Assembly: GCF_003482105.1 (NCBI RefSeq)
Contig: NZ_QULM01000001.1
Coordinates: 868,001-932,000 of the forward strand
Source: Coprococcus sp. OM04-5BH
Lineage (GTDB): Bacteria > Bacillota > Clostridia > Lachnospirales > Lachnospiraceae
Direction: 5' to 3'
Length of the DNA: 64,000 nt
Shown here: positions 1 through 7,788 of the stretch, one piece after another
How positions within the stretch are numbered: position 1 is the first letter of the stretch
Layout: each line of letters begins with the position of its first letter
Position numbers and translations under genes: made by a program
The notes under the pieces: model-generated
Database searches by the model: none
What the model saw: only the letters and a program-made list of their open reading frames with translations
Told to the model about the DNA's origin: nothing

Positions 1-2
1 GA

Positions 3-1439
3 GACCATGTGGTTGTACGTAACTCAGATATAATACCTCTTGACGGCGTGGTTGTTGAGGGTGAGATGACGGTGAACCAGTCTGCCATGACCGGTGAGTC
101 AGAGCCTGTAGTAAAGAGTGCCGGCGGATATGTATATGCAGGGACAGTGGTTGAAGAGGGCGAGTGCGTTGTTGAGGTAAGGAAGACTTCAGGTCATGGC
201 AAATACGACCAGATAGTCAGGATGATAGAGGAGTCTGAGAGGTTGAAGTCGGGAGCAGAGACCAAGGCGTACAGTCTTGCCGACAGGCTCGTTCCGTACA
301 GCTTCGCAGGTTCACTCATCACATACCTTTTAACAAGGAATGTCAACAAGGCAATGTCATTTATGATGGTGGATTATTCCTGTGCCATGAAGTTATCCAT
401 GCCGCTGGCAGTGCTTTCAGCCATGAGACAGGCAAGAGAGAACAAGATATCCGTCAAGGGCGGCAAGTTCATGGAGGCAGTTGCCGAGGCGGATACCATA
501 GTATTTGACAAGACCGGAACCCTTACCCATGCAACACCAAAGCTTATAGATGTTGTTACATTTGAGGGAAGGGACAAGGACGAGATGTTAAGGATAGCTG
601 CCTGTCTTGAGGAGCATTATCCTCATTCAGTGGCAAATGCCATTGTGAAGGGAGCTATGGACAAGAACTTGTCCCACGAGGAATTACATTCAAAGGTTAA
701 ATATATAGTTGCCCATGGAGTAAGCAGTACAATAGATGACGAGAAGATAGTTATAGGAAGCTATCATTTCGTTATCGAGGATGAGGGCTGTGTTATCCCT
801 GAGGATGAGGCATGGAAGCTTGATGAGATCAATCCGGAATATTCAAGGATATTCATGGGAATGGGCGGCAGACTTACAGCAGTTCTGTGTATATCGGATC
901 CTGTAAGAGATGACGCGGCATATATAATAGATCAGCTTCACAAGCTTGGTATCAGCAAGATATGCATGATGACAGGTGATAACAAAAAGACTGCCCGGGC
1001 GGTGGCAGCCAAGCTTAATCTTGATGAGTTCTATGCGGAGGTTCTTCCGGAGGACAAGGCGAGATTTGTAAGAGAGCAGAGAGAAGCCGGCAGAAAGGTT
1101 ATCATGATAGGTGACGGGGTAAATGACACACCTGCCCTTTCAGAGGCAGATGTGGGAATAGCCATTGCAGATGGTGCGGCCATTGCCAGGGAGATCGCAG
1201 ATATCACCATAGCTTCAGATGACCTTAAGGAGCTTGTTACTTTCCGTAAGCTGAGTGCGGGACTCATGAACAGGATACATAACAACTATAAGTTCATCCT
1301 GACATTTAACACAGCACTTATCGGACTTGGTGTGGCGGGTATACTTCCACCGGCGGCATCAGCGGTTCTCCATAACGGATCAACATTGATCGCGGGACTT
1401 AAGAGTATGACCGATATCAAGGAAGATGAACAAATATAA
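3..1439 (+). CDS. Heavy-metal P-type ATPase, 5' end cut by window edge
   Basis: ATP-driven transition-metal pump of the P1B type; only the C-terminal part is present because the frame is open to the left edge. Visible in order: actuator-domain TGES (about residue 28 of the visible part), a membrane segment, the phosphorylation motif DKTGTLT (Asp about 167), the hinge motif GDGVND (about 368) and a C-terminal membrane pair. The membrane segment that normally carries CPC, SPC or CPH reads DYSCAMKLSMP instead, so the metal cannot be predicted. The family is certain; export direction and substrate are inference. A hairpin terminator follows. The HMA/ZIP genes nearby form a separate transcription unit but fit the same metal-handling theme. 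Confidence 0.93.
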   Translation, partial: DHVVVRNSDIIPLDGVVVEGEMTVNQSAMTGESEPVVKSAGGYVYAGTVVEEGECVVEVRKTSGHGKYDQIVRMIEESERLKSGAETKAYSLADRLVPYSFAGSLITYLLTRNVNKAMSFMMVDYSCAMKLSMPLAVLSAMRQARENKISVKGGKFMEAVAEADTIVFDKTGTLTHATPKLIDVVTFEGRDKDEMLRIAACLEEHYPHSVANAIVKGAMDKNLSHEELHSKVKYIVAHGVSSTIDDEKIVIGSYHFVIEDEGCVIPEDEAWKLDEINPEYSRIFMGMGGRLTAVLCISDPVRDDAAYIIDQLHKLGISKICMMTGDNKKTARAVAAKLNLDEFYAEVLPEDKARFVREQREAGRKVIMIGDGVNDTPALSEADVGIAIADGAAIAREIADITIASDDLKELVTFRKLSAGLMNRIHNNYKFILTFNTALIGLGVAGILPPAASAVLHNGSTLIAGLKSMTDIKEDEQI

Positions 1440-1531
1440 GATTTATGATCAAAGAATCACTGTGGATATAGATATTTGCCGAAAGTTGTAAAATGTATAT
1501 CTGCATACAGGCAAATAATGAGTAAAACAGG

Positions 1532-1566
1532 GAGAAGCCGGTAGTAATTGCTGGCTTCTTTTTTAG
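1532..1566 (+). terminator. Intrinsic terminator after the P-type ATPase
   Basis: AGAAGCC pairs with GGCTTCT around a short loop and is followed by a run of T. It closes the ATPase transcription unit before the acetyltransferase gene. Confidence 0.75.
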
Positions 1567-1615
1567 TTTTATAGTATAATCAGTGGAGTTTGAATTGATT
1601 GTGCCATGTTTTACA

Positions 1616-1660
1616 GGCAAATATTTAATGGATTGATGTTCGATGAAAGGAGTATTCAGC
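1616..1660 (+). promoter_or_regulatory. Leader motif copy 1: GGCAA-N13-TGATGTTC-N19-ATG
   Basis: GGCAA at 1616-1620, TGATGTTC at 1634-1641, and exactly 19 bases to the ATG at 1661. The same two words with the same two spacings occur before rlmH and the subtilase gene. The function is unknown. It covers the ribosome-binding region (AAAGGAG at 1646-1652), so a role in the mRNA leader is more likely than a promoter. Confidence 0.5.
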
Positions 1661-2173
1661 ATGGAAAATATATTACATTATAAATATGAATTTAGAAATA
1701 TAAGAGCAGATGAAATAGAACAGGCGGTTGCCATAGAGCAGATATGCTTTCCTCCAAATGAGGCGTGTTCAGAGAAAGCAATGACAGAGAGAATAAAGGC
1801 TGTGCCGGATCTGTTCCTGGTGGCCATTGACAAGGCTACAGGCAAGATTGCAGGTTTCTTAAACGGCATTGCCACAGACGAGTCAAGGTTCAGGGATGAG
1901 TTCTTCACAGATGTGAACCTTAACAATCATTACGGCTGTAATGTTATGCTTCTGGGACTGGATGTGCTTCCGGAGCACAGAGGTCAGGGACTTGCCACAG
2001 AGATCGTGGCTCAGTATGCCGAGAGAGAGAGAAATAACGAGAGAAGAAAGCTTATACTTACCTGCCTTGAAGGGAAGGTTGAGATGTATAAGAAGCTGGG
2101 CTTTGAAGATAAGGGCATTGCCAATTCCTCCTGGGGCGGAGAAGAATGGCATGAGATGGTGCTGAGACTTTAG
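1661..2173 (+). CDS. GNAT-family N-acetyltransferase
   Basis: A 170-residue cytoplasmic acetyl-CoA-dependent N-acetyltransferase. The acetyl-CoA-binding core LPEHRGQGLATEIV (motif A, Q/RxxGxG/A type) lies in the middle, and the tail has the usual MYKKLGFEDKG. The overall arrangement recalls the arylalkylamine/serotonin acetyltransferase branch, but the substrate cannot be read from the sequence. The ATG at 1661 is chosen because AAAGGAG sits 8 bases before it; an in-frame ATG at 1643 has no such site. The gene stands alone, between a terminator and the promoter of the metal operon, and its leader carries the repeated motif described separately. Confidence 0.85.
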   Translation: MENILHYKYEFRNIRADEIEQAVAIEQICFPPNEACSEKAMTERIKAVPDLFLVAIDKATGKIAGFLNGIATDESRFRDEFFTDVNLNNHYGCNVMLLGLDVLPEHRGQGLATEIVAQYAERERNNERRKLILTCLEGKVEMYKKLGFEDKGIANSSWGGEEWHEMVLRL

Positions 2174-2247
2174 GCGCTGGTTGTCGTGTGGTTTATTATG
2201 ATTTTTGATGAGGTCGTTATTCATATTATGATTTTCATGTCGGAACT

Positions 2248-2274
2248 TTTAATATAGAAAAAATCTATATTAAA
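2248..2274. repeat. Perfect 11-bp inverted repeat upstream of the HMA promoter
   Basis: Arms TTTAATATAGA and TCTATATTAAA flank a 5-base spacer, ending four bases before the -35 box at 2279. There is no T-run, so it is not a standard terminator. It could be a regulator site or an mRNA end signal for the upstream gene. Confidence 0.5.
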
Positions 2275-2278
2275 GAAC

Positions 2279-2307
2279 TTGACAGTTAGTTCGGACTAAC
2301 ATAATAT
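2279..2307 (+). promoter_or_regulatory. Promoter with palindromic operator filling the spacer
   Basis: TTGACA (2279-2284), a 17-base spacer, then TAATAT (2302-2307). The first 16 bases of the spacer form the palindrome GTTAGT-TCGG-ACTAAC. A dimeric repressor bound there would block RNA polymerase. The half-site (TTAG..CTAA type) resembles DtxR/IdeR-class metal-regulator boxes, which fits the downstream metal genes; that assignment is inference. Confidence 0.7.
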
Positions 2308-2356
2308 TGTGGTGTTACTAAAGATATTTTAATAATTTTGAAAGGCGATGAATATT

Positions 2357-2614
2357 ATGGTAGAGACAACTGTTAGGATAGATGGCATGATGTGCGGAAT
2401 GTGTGAGAGCCATATTAATGATTGCATAAGAAATAAATTTAAGGTTTCAAAGGTAAGCTCCTCCCACAAGAAGGGGGAGGCTGTTATCATTTCCGATGCT
2501 TCTCTGGATGAAGAACAGCTTAGGATGGTTATCGGAGATACCGGATATACTGTGGGAGATATTACAGAGAAGCCATACGAGAAGAAGAAAGGGATGTTTG
2601 GATGGTTCAAATAA
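2357..2614 (+). CDS. Small heavy-metal-associated (HMA) domain protein
   Basis: An 85-residue ferredoxin-fold metal-binding protein like copper chaperones. The metal loop reads GMMCGMC, giving the CxxC pair near the N-terminus, and the tail is basic (KKKGMFGWFK). It probably carries a soft or transition metal in the cytoplasm. Start choice is uncertain: ATG 2357 lies 11 bases after GAAAGG, while ATG 2348 (three residues longer) lies only 2 bases after it. The 3' end overlaps the ZIP gene start by 13 bases, so the two are translationally coupled. The shared promoter carries an operator-like palindrome. Confidence 0.85.
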   Translation: MVETTVRIDGMMCGMCESHINDCIRNKFKVSKVSSSHKKGEAVIISDASLDEEQLRMVIGDTGYTVGDITEKPYEKKKGMFGWFK

Positions 2615-3381
2615 TCTTTTCCGGGCTTATGATTCCATTTGCAGGAACCGCTCTTGGAGCGGCTCTTGTGCTATTTATGAAAAAAGAACTGGGAGGTTCA
2701 ACAACGAAGATATTAAGTGGCTTTGCAGCAGGCGTCATGGTGGCGGCTTCCATATGGAGTCTGCTGATACCATCAATAGAGCAGTCTGCGGGAATGGGCA
2801 GATTGAGCTTTATACCAGCTGTTGTGGGCTTTGGAGTGGGTATGATGTTTCTGTTATTTCTTGATACGGTAACACCTCATATGCACCCGGATCAGTCAGT
2901 TGAGGGACCACCAAGCAGGTTCAGTAAGCAGACCATGATGGTGCTTGCCATAACCTTGCATAACATTCCGGAGGGAATGTCGGTGGGAATATTGTATGCC
3001 GGATGGATGACAGGTAATAAATCTATTTCTCTGGCAGCGGCATTTTCCCTTGCTATAGGTATAGCAATACAGAACTTCCCGGAAGGAGCTATCGTTTCAG
3101 TGCCTCTTCATGGAAACGGATGGTCAAGGAAGAAAGCATTCGCATATGGTGTCCTGTCAGGTGTCGTAGAGCCGGTTGCCGGTGCCATAACAATAGTACT
3201 GGCATCATTTATAATCCCGATAATGCCGTACCTCTTAAGCTTCGCAGCCGGAGCCATGATGTATGTTGTTGTGGATGAGCTGGTGCCTGAGATGTCAGAG
3301 GGGGATCACTCCAACAAGGGAACTATCGCTTTTATGATAGGCTTCTGCCTGATGATGACACTTGATGTGGCACTGGGGTAG
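2602..3381 (+). CDS. ZIP-family metal transporter
   Basis: A 259-residue integral membrane protein of the ZIP family, which moves Zn2+, Fe2+ or Mn2+ into the cytoplasm. The transport signature HNIPEGMSVG in one helix and NFPEGA in the next supply the conserved His/Asn/Glu metal ligands. A short His-containing loop (TPHMHPD) lies between the third and fourth helices. The length and the eight-helix pattern match bacterial ZupT/GufA-like members. The start overlaps the HMA gene by 13 bases, so both come from one mRNA. Pairing an importer with a CxxC chaperone behind a metal-type operator suggests metal-responsive uptake; the metal is not determined. Confidence 0.9.
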   Translation: MVQIIFSGLMIPFAGTALGAALVLFMKKELGGSTTKILSGFAAGVMVAASIWSLLIPSIEQSAGMGRLSFIPAVVGFGVGMMFLLFLDTVTPHMHPDQSVEGPPSRFSKQTMMVLAITLHNIPEGMSVGILYAGWMTGNKSISLAAAFSLAIGIAIQNFPEGAIVSVPLHGNGWSRKKAFAYGVLSGVVEPVAGAITIVLASFIIPIMPYLLSFAAGAMMYVVVDELVPEMSEGDHSNKGTIAFMIGFCLMMTLDVALG

Positions 3382-3533
3382 GTAGGAGTATTCCGACGAA
3401 AAAGTAAAAATCTCAATGAAAAAAGTAGAATTATCTATATTCCCAAAAACAAATAATGATAAAATGGTATATGTAAAGAGTTGGTATTGATACCAGCCGA
3501 TAGCAGATCAGCAGTCATGAATGGAGGCGGCCT

Positions 3534-3917
3534 ATGATAATAGAGCATGTTGCATTGTTTGTGAATGATCTGGAGAGTGCCAGGGATTTTTTTATAAAGT
3601 ACCTTGGTGCAACCTCAAATGATATGTATCACAATAAAAAGACAGGTTTCAGATCTTATTTCCTTTCATTTGATGGAGGGGCAAGACTTGAGATCATGAA
3701 CAAGCCGGAGGTGTGTGACAGCCTTAGAAATCCTGCACAGACAGGATACGCCCACATTGCATTCTCAGTGGGGAGCAAGGAGAAGGTTGACAGTCTTACG
3801 GCAGAACTTAAAGCAGCTGGCTATGAAGTTGCAAGCGGTCCGAGAATCACCGGAGACGGATATTACGAAAGCTGCATAGTGGCTATTGAAGGCAATCAGA
3901 TAGAGATAACAGTATAA
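3534..3917 (+). CDS. VOC-family (glyoxalase-like) protein
   Basis: A 127-residue single VOC-fold protein of two beta-alpha-beta-beta-beta modules. The four expected metal ligands are visible: His in IEHVALF, Glu in RLEIM, His in YAHIAF and Glu in QIEITV. Length and ligands fit bacterial lactoylglutathione-lyase-like enzymes that act on methylglyoxal adducts, but many VOC proteins bind other ligands, so function stays open. It lies just before an aldo/keto reductase, another carbonyl-detoxifying family, with an 84-base gap. The start is preceded by GGAGGC with good spacing. Confidence 0.85.
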   Translation: MIIEHVALFVNDLESARDFFIKYLGATSNDMYHNKKTGFRSYFLSFDGGARLEIMNKPEVCDSLRNPAQTGYAHIAFSVGSKEKVDSLTAELKAAGYEVASGPRITGDGYYESCIVAIEGNQIEITV

Positions 3918-4001
3918 AACCGACTGACGTTTAATATGAACGCATCAGAAAACACATAGAAAAAGAAAGTATGATATGTTGTTATATGGAGGAATAGAAA
4001 A

Positions 4002-4988
4002 ATGGGATACACACCTGCAGAAGACAGATATAAGGATAAGCTTGAAAATGGATTTTTCAGAAAGTGCGGAGACAGTGGCTTAATGCTTCCGCCTCTCGCT
4101 CTTGGAATGTGGCACAATTTCGGAACACATGATGATTATGAGAATATGAAGAACATGTGCTTCACAGCATTTGACAATGGTATCACACATTTTGACCTGG
4201 CAAATAACTACGGTCCTGAACCTGGCAGTGCCGAGATCAATACAGGAAAGATAATAAGAGAAGAGTTTGGTGCACACAGAGACGAGCTTGTGATCAGTAC
4301 AAAGGCAGGTTATGAAATGTGGGATGGCCCTTACGGAAACTGGGGCAGCAGAAAGTACCTCATTGCCAGTCTTGACCAGAGCTTAAAGAGAATGGGACTT
4401 GACTATGTGGACATTTTCTATCATCATAGAATGGATAAGGACACACCCCTTGAAGAGACCATGGAGGCTCTTTCTCAGATAGTAAAGAGCGGAAAAGCTC
4501 TCTATGTGGGCTTGTCAAATTACGATGGAGCAACGCTTATAAAGGCAGAGAAGATCTTAAGAGACCTTCATTGCCCATTTATAATAAATCAGAACAAATA
4601 CTCGATCCTCGACAGGACAGTTGAGAAGAACGGATTACTTACCACCAGCTACGAGCTGGGTAAGGGCGTTATCTGCTTCTCACCACTGGCACAGGGAATG
4701 CTTACGGACAAATATCTCAAGGATATACCTGCTGACAGCAGAGTAGTCCGTGACGGAAGATTTCTTAAGGTAGACAATATTCTTAACAACAGGGAACACC
4801 TTCTCCAGTTAAATGCTATAGCAACAGAAGCAGGACTTAAGCTTTCAGAGATGGCTATATGCTGGCTTCTTAATAAACCAGAGGTTACAACAGTGCTCAT
4901 AGGTGCTTCAAGACCTGAACAGATCATTGCCAATATTGAAGCCTACAACAAGCTGCCACTGTTTAAGGAGATCGAGCAGTCCATATAG
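4002..4988 (+). CDS. Aldo/keto reductase
   Basis: A 328-residue NADPH-dependent carbonyl reductase of the AKR superfamily, closest in pattern to the YghZ/glyceraldehyde-3-phosphate reductase group. The catalytic tetrad is visible: Asp and Tyr in FDLANNYG, Lys in STKAGYEM and His in FYHHRMD. The C-terminal LIGASRPEQI segment binds the cofactor phosphate. GGAGGA precedes the ATG. It lies between the VOC gene and rlmH in the same direction. Its last bases supply part of a possible stem with the leader motif of rlmH (TGCCAC pairing with GTGGCA). Confidence 0.92.
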   Translation: MGYTPAEDRYKDKLENGFFRKCGDSGLMLPPLALGMWHNFGTHDDYENMKNMCFTAFDNGITHFDLANNYGPEPGSAEINTGKIIREEFGAHRDELVISTKAGYEMWDGPYGNWGSRKYLIASLDQSLKRMGLDYVDIFYHHRMDKDTPLEETMEALSQIVKSGKALYVGLSNYDGATLIKAEKILRDLHCPFIINQNKYSILDRTVEKNGLLTTSYELGKGVICFSPLAQGMLTDKYLKDIPADSRVVRDGRFLKVDNILNNREHLLQLNAIATEAGLKLSEMAICWLLNKPEVTTVLIGASRPEQIIANIEAYNKLPLFKEIEQSI

Positions 4989-4993
4989 AGAGT

Positions 4994-5038
4994 GGCAACT
5001 TTTAAATAAGTTGATGTTCAGTAGCGGGAGAAAATAAC
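4994..5038 (+). promoter_or_regulatory. Leader motif copy 2 before rlmH
   Basis: GGCAA at 4994-4998, TGATGTTC at 5012-5019, 19 bases to the ATG at 5039. The spacing is identical to the copies before the GNAT and subtilase genes; the bases between differ more here. The ribosome site GCGGGAG lies inside the 19-base stretch. Confidence 0.5.
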
Positions 5039-5518
5039 ATGAAAATAAGCATATGCTGTGTAGGTAAGGTAAAAGAGTCGTATTTCCGTGGAGCCATTGA
5101 AGAATATTCAAAGAGACTTGGGAGGTACTGCAGATTAGAGATCCTTGAGGTTGCAGACTGCAAGACACCGGACGGTGCCGGTGCTGCCGAAGAGGATGCT
5201 ATAAAACAGACGGAGGGTGACAGGCTTCTGTCAAAGATAAAAGATGATGCATATGTGATAGCACTTGCCATTGATGGCAAGAAGCTGGATTCCGTAGAAC
5301 TGTCAGATAAGATCGCCGGACTTGGGATAAATGGTGTAAGCCATATCCAGTTTGTTATAGGAGGCTCCCTGGGACTTCATGAGTCTGTACTTAAGAGAGC
5401 AGATTTTAAGCTGAGCTTCTCGGATATGACATTTCCTCATCAGCTTATGAGGGTAATCCTGCTTGAGCAGATATACAGAAGCTACAGGATAATTAACAAC
5501 GAACCTTACCATAAATAA
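5039..5518 (+). CDS. rlmH: 23S rRNA (pseudouridine-1915-N3) methyltransferase RlmH
   Basis: A 159-residue SPOUT-class methyltransferase that modifies pseudouridine 1915 in helix 69 of 23S rRNA in assembled ribosomes, using S-adenosylmethionine. The trefoil-knot cofactor loop FVIGGSLGL and the C-terminal signature FPHQLMRVILLEQIYRSY ending NEPYHK are diagnostic. Length matches the family (about 155-160). It probably acts as a dimer in the cytoplasm. The gene is followed by an A/T-rich tail and then a region of repeats that belongs to the opposing potassium-channel gene. Confidence 0.97.
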   Translation: MKISICCVGKVKESYFRGAIEEYSKRLGRYCRLEILEVADCKTPDGAGAAEEDAIKQTEGDRLLSKIKDDAYVIALAIDGKKLDSVELSDKIAGLGINGVSHIQFVIGGSLGLHESVLKRADFKLSFSDMTFPHQLMRVILLEQIYRSYRIINNEPYHK

Positions 5519-5565
5519 GATAAATACCATAAATTAAAATATATCGAATTAAAAAACAATTTCTC

Positions 5566-5613
5566 ACAAAAAATTAATAAAAGCACGAGTCTTACGCCTA
5601 TAAGACCCGTGCT
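5566..5613 (-). terminator. Intrinsic terminator for the potassium-channel gene
   Basis: Read on the minus strand, AGCACG and GTCTTA pair with TAAGAC and CGTGCT, followed by T-rich sequence (5581 down to 5566). It lies about 185 bases beyond the channel stop codon, so the 80-bp repeats would be transcribed as its 3' untranslated region. Confidence 0.65.
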
Positions 5614-5620
5614 ATTATTA

Positions 5621-5795
5621 ATTGTAAGGATACCGAAGGTATCGTTACGCTGCAGCAACCCTTTGCCGCAGGCAAAATCAAAATGGTTGCTGCTCCAGTA
5701 ATTGTAAGGATACCGAAGGTATCGTTACACTGCAGCAACCCTTTGCCGCAGGCAAAATCAAAATGGTTGCTGCTCCCGTTAATTGTAAGGATACC
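5621..5795. repeat. Two tandem 80-bp structured repeats plus a partial third
   Basis: Units at 5621-5700 and 5701-5780 are nearly identical; a third copy begins at 5782 and stops after 14 bases at the channel stop codon. Each unit holds hairpin GATACC-GAA-GGTATC and a nested hairpin whose outer arms are GCAGCAACC/GGTTGCTGC and inner arms TTTGCC/GGCAAA. There is no coding sense. Confidence 0.85.
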
Positions 5796-5796
5796 T

Positions 5797-6807
5797 TCAA
5801 AGAACTCTCGCTATTATTATATCATTCATCAGCAGCCTGATATCATCATCCGGCAGTACGGAGATGTCATTTCTCAATATCAGATAAATGTGGAGATGAT
5901 TGTCTGCCTCCACCTCAGATATGGATTTGTGTGCATTCTTTTTGTCTATACGAAACTCCACGATCTCGTTCAGATCAAGAGCCCTGGCGTTAGTCAGGTT
6001 CTGATTTCTTGTATAGCTCTCAACAAATCCTGCACTGATGATACCTGTTGGTATAGCTACAGCTCCTACTCCCAGGAAGGAAATAATTATAGCCATTGTC
6101 TTTCCAAGGATGGTTATGGGATAGATATCTCCGTAACCGACTGTAAGTACTGTACTTACTGACCACCATATTCCGCTGAAGGCATTTGAAAATACCTCCG
6201 GCTGTGCTGCGTGCTCTGCACTGTACATACACAGGGAACTTGCCATCATTAGTACAAGTATGATAAATACTGATGAAAGTATCTGGTTTTTCTTTTCTTT
6301 TAAGACTCCGGTTATTATGTTGAAAGAGTCATACTGGGCGTTCAGCCTGAACAGGTGGAATATTCTCACGACCCTTAACATTCTGAAAGCAATGAAGCCC
6401 GTAAGGAAGAATGCCGGGAGGATAGTCAGGAGATCCACAATACCATCAAAGCTCTTTAAAAAGAGCAGTCTGGATTTCACTTTCCCGGCTGTAGGGTACA
6501 GGTAGTCTGCTGTGATGATTCTCAAGATATATTCCACACAGAATATTCCCGTGGTTACCAGCTCAATGTACCTGAATATTTCAAAATAATCAGACAGCTG
6601 TGAAAATGTCTGTAGAAACATCACAGTAATATTCGTAACAATAACTATTACAATAAAAAAATCAAAAGCTCTGCTGACAAAGTTGGACTTGTCTCCTATC
6701 TGAAGTATGTCAAAAAGCTTCTGCCGCCAGGAACTCTCCCCACTATTGTTATTTGATTGGGCAATTTTCGCTTGCTTATTTTTCGATTTCATAGATAAAA
6801 TTCTCAC
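5797..6807 (-). CDS. Voltage-gated-type potassium channel protein
   Basis: A 336-residue membrane protein with six predicted helices and a pore loop. The potassium selectivity filter TVGYGD lies between the last two helices. The fourth helix region (RMLRVVRIFHLFRL) carries spaced Arg residues like a voltage sensor. The C-terminal cytoplasmic part has a short ion-transport/coil region rather than a full RCK domain. It likely forms a tetrameric K+ channel in the cell membrane. Start choice: ATG 6807, with ATG 6792 as an alternative; neither has a strong ribosome site. Transcribed toward rlmH, with tandem repeats between its stop and its terminator. Confidence 0.88.
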   Translation of the reverse strand: MRILSMKSKNKQAKIAQSNNNSGESSWRQKLFDILQIGDKSNFVSRAFDFFIVIVIVTNITVMFLQTFSQLSDYFEIFRYIELVTTGIFCVEYILRIITADYLYPTAGKVKSRLLFLKSFDGIVDLLTILPAFFLTGFIAFRMLRVVRIFHLFRLNAQYDSFNIITGVLKEKKNQILSSVFIILVLMMASSLCMYSAEHAAQPEVFSNAFSGIWWSVSTVLTVGYGDIYPITILGKTMAIIISFLGVGAVAIPTGIISAGFVESYTRNQNLTNARALDLNEIVEFRIDKKNAHKSISEVEADNHLHIYLILRNDISVLPDDDIRLLMNDIIIARVL

Positions 6808-6955
6808 TAAAATAAAGTTGATGTGTCAAGTTTGTTTCAGCGGAGAAAAAACTGTAGACACAAATTTAGAATATCATTTCACATCATATACTTCAAGTGT
6901 TCATTTGTTTTTTGCCCCACAGCCCCGGAAGCAGAAGTGGTTCCATGAAAGGACA

Positions 6956-7016
6956 TATGGGACAGTCAGCACTTAATGAGTGCAAAGCACGAATTTAGTA
7001 CTGTTACTGTCCCATA
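6956..7016. repeat. 11-bp perfect inverted repeat in the kch-trxA gap
   Basis: TATGGGACAGT and ACTGTCCCATA are separated by 39 bases that contain further small stems (GCACT/AGTGC and GTGC/GCAC). The 492-base gap 6808-7299 has no convincing gene. It holds this element, the direct repeats at 7034-7139 and the trxA promoter region (TATAAT at 7256-7261). The arm resembles the arm of the large palindrome at 13757-14195 (both contain CATATGG then GACAG). Confidence 0.65.
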
Positions 7017-7033
7017 AGAGCGAGAGCGGTCCG

Positions 7034-7139
7034 CTCATGGAACACACGAGGCTTAAGGGGCGTCCGCCATCCACCATGCAAATGACGCTTACCTGAACAT
7101 TGTTCATGGAACGCACGAGGCTTAAGGGGCGTCCGCCAT
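7034..7139. repeat. Pair of 37-bp direct repeats
   Basis: Copies at 7034-7070 and 7103-7139 differ at 2 of 37 positions; the shared core is GAGGCTTAAGGGGCGTCC. They look like members of an interspersed repeat family. A minus-strand reading frame across them merely repeats GGRPLSLV twice and is not believed to be a gene. Confidence 0.75.
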
Positions 7140-7299
7140 AGCCATAATCTGTCCTCAATAGTAATAATTTGGGAGCCTGTGTGAATGACTCTTTAGTGAG
7201 AATTATCCACAAACATCCCTTGAATAAAACAATGCAAATATTCCCAAAATAATGGTATAATAAAACCCTACAATAAAAAATCAAGAGGAGGACCTTAAT

Positions 7300-7620
7300 A
7301 TGGCAGAATTAAAGATTACACAGGCAGATTTCGAAGAGAAAGTTCTTAAAGCAGACAAGCCGGTGCTGGTGGATTTCTGGGCAGCATGGTGTGGACCATG
7401 CCGGATGTTGGGCCCGGTCATTTCAGATATAGCAGAGAAGTATGACGGACAGGTTATAGTAGGCAAGGTAAATGTAGATGATGAGATGGCACTGGCTCTT
7501 AAATATAATGTGAACAGTATTCCTATGGTAGCTTTGTTCAAGGATGGCAAGCTGGTGGACAGGGCGGTTGGATACCGCTCTAAAAGTGATATGGAGGACA
7601 TGATAAAGGCAGTACTGTAA
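7300..7620 (+). CDS. trxA: Thioredoxin
   Basis: A 106-residue thioredoxin that reduces protein disulfides in the cytoplasm with electrons from thioredoxin reductase. The active site WCGPC lies at about residues 28-32 within FWAAWCGPCRML, and the cis-Pro loop is NSIPMVALFKDG. Full family length, no signal peptide. AAGAGGAGG lies before the ATG, and TATAAT at 7256-7261 gives a likely promoter with a weak -35 box. No reductase gene is adjacent. Monocistronic by appearance. Confidence 0.97.
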   Translation: MAELKITQADFEEKVLKADKPVLVDFWAAWCGPCRMLGPVISDIAEKYDGQVIVGKVNVDDEMALALKYNVNSIPMVALFKDGKLVDRAVGYRSKSDMEDMIKAVL

Positions 7621-7788
7621 CGGATAAATACGTCGTTTAGATACATTAGATCAAGAAGTTGTATTTTAATCTTGTTTTAATCTTTCTTATATTTTCCTTT
7701 AAAAATGCAGGTGTACTATAACATCATCAGCTGAGGAGATAAAAGATAATCAATAAGGCGGCTTCACAAAGCTCCATGAGAAAGGTTA

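Noticed and set aside
3482..3495. Palindrome TGGTAT-TG-ATACCA before the VOC gene
   Set aside because: Short, single copy, no placement relative to a convincing promoter; not enough to call an operator.
5621..5780. CRISPR array
   Set aside because: Two 80-bp units joined directly with no unique spacers; internal hairpins are too long for CRISPR repeats.
6973..7284. Minus-strand reading frame of 103 residues with GGRPLSLV twice
   Set aside because: It only translates the two 37-bp direct repeats and intergenic DNA, has no ribosome site and no family.
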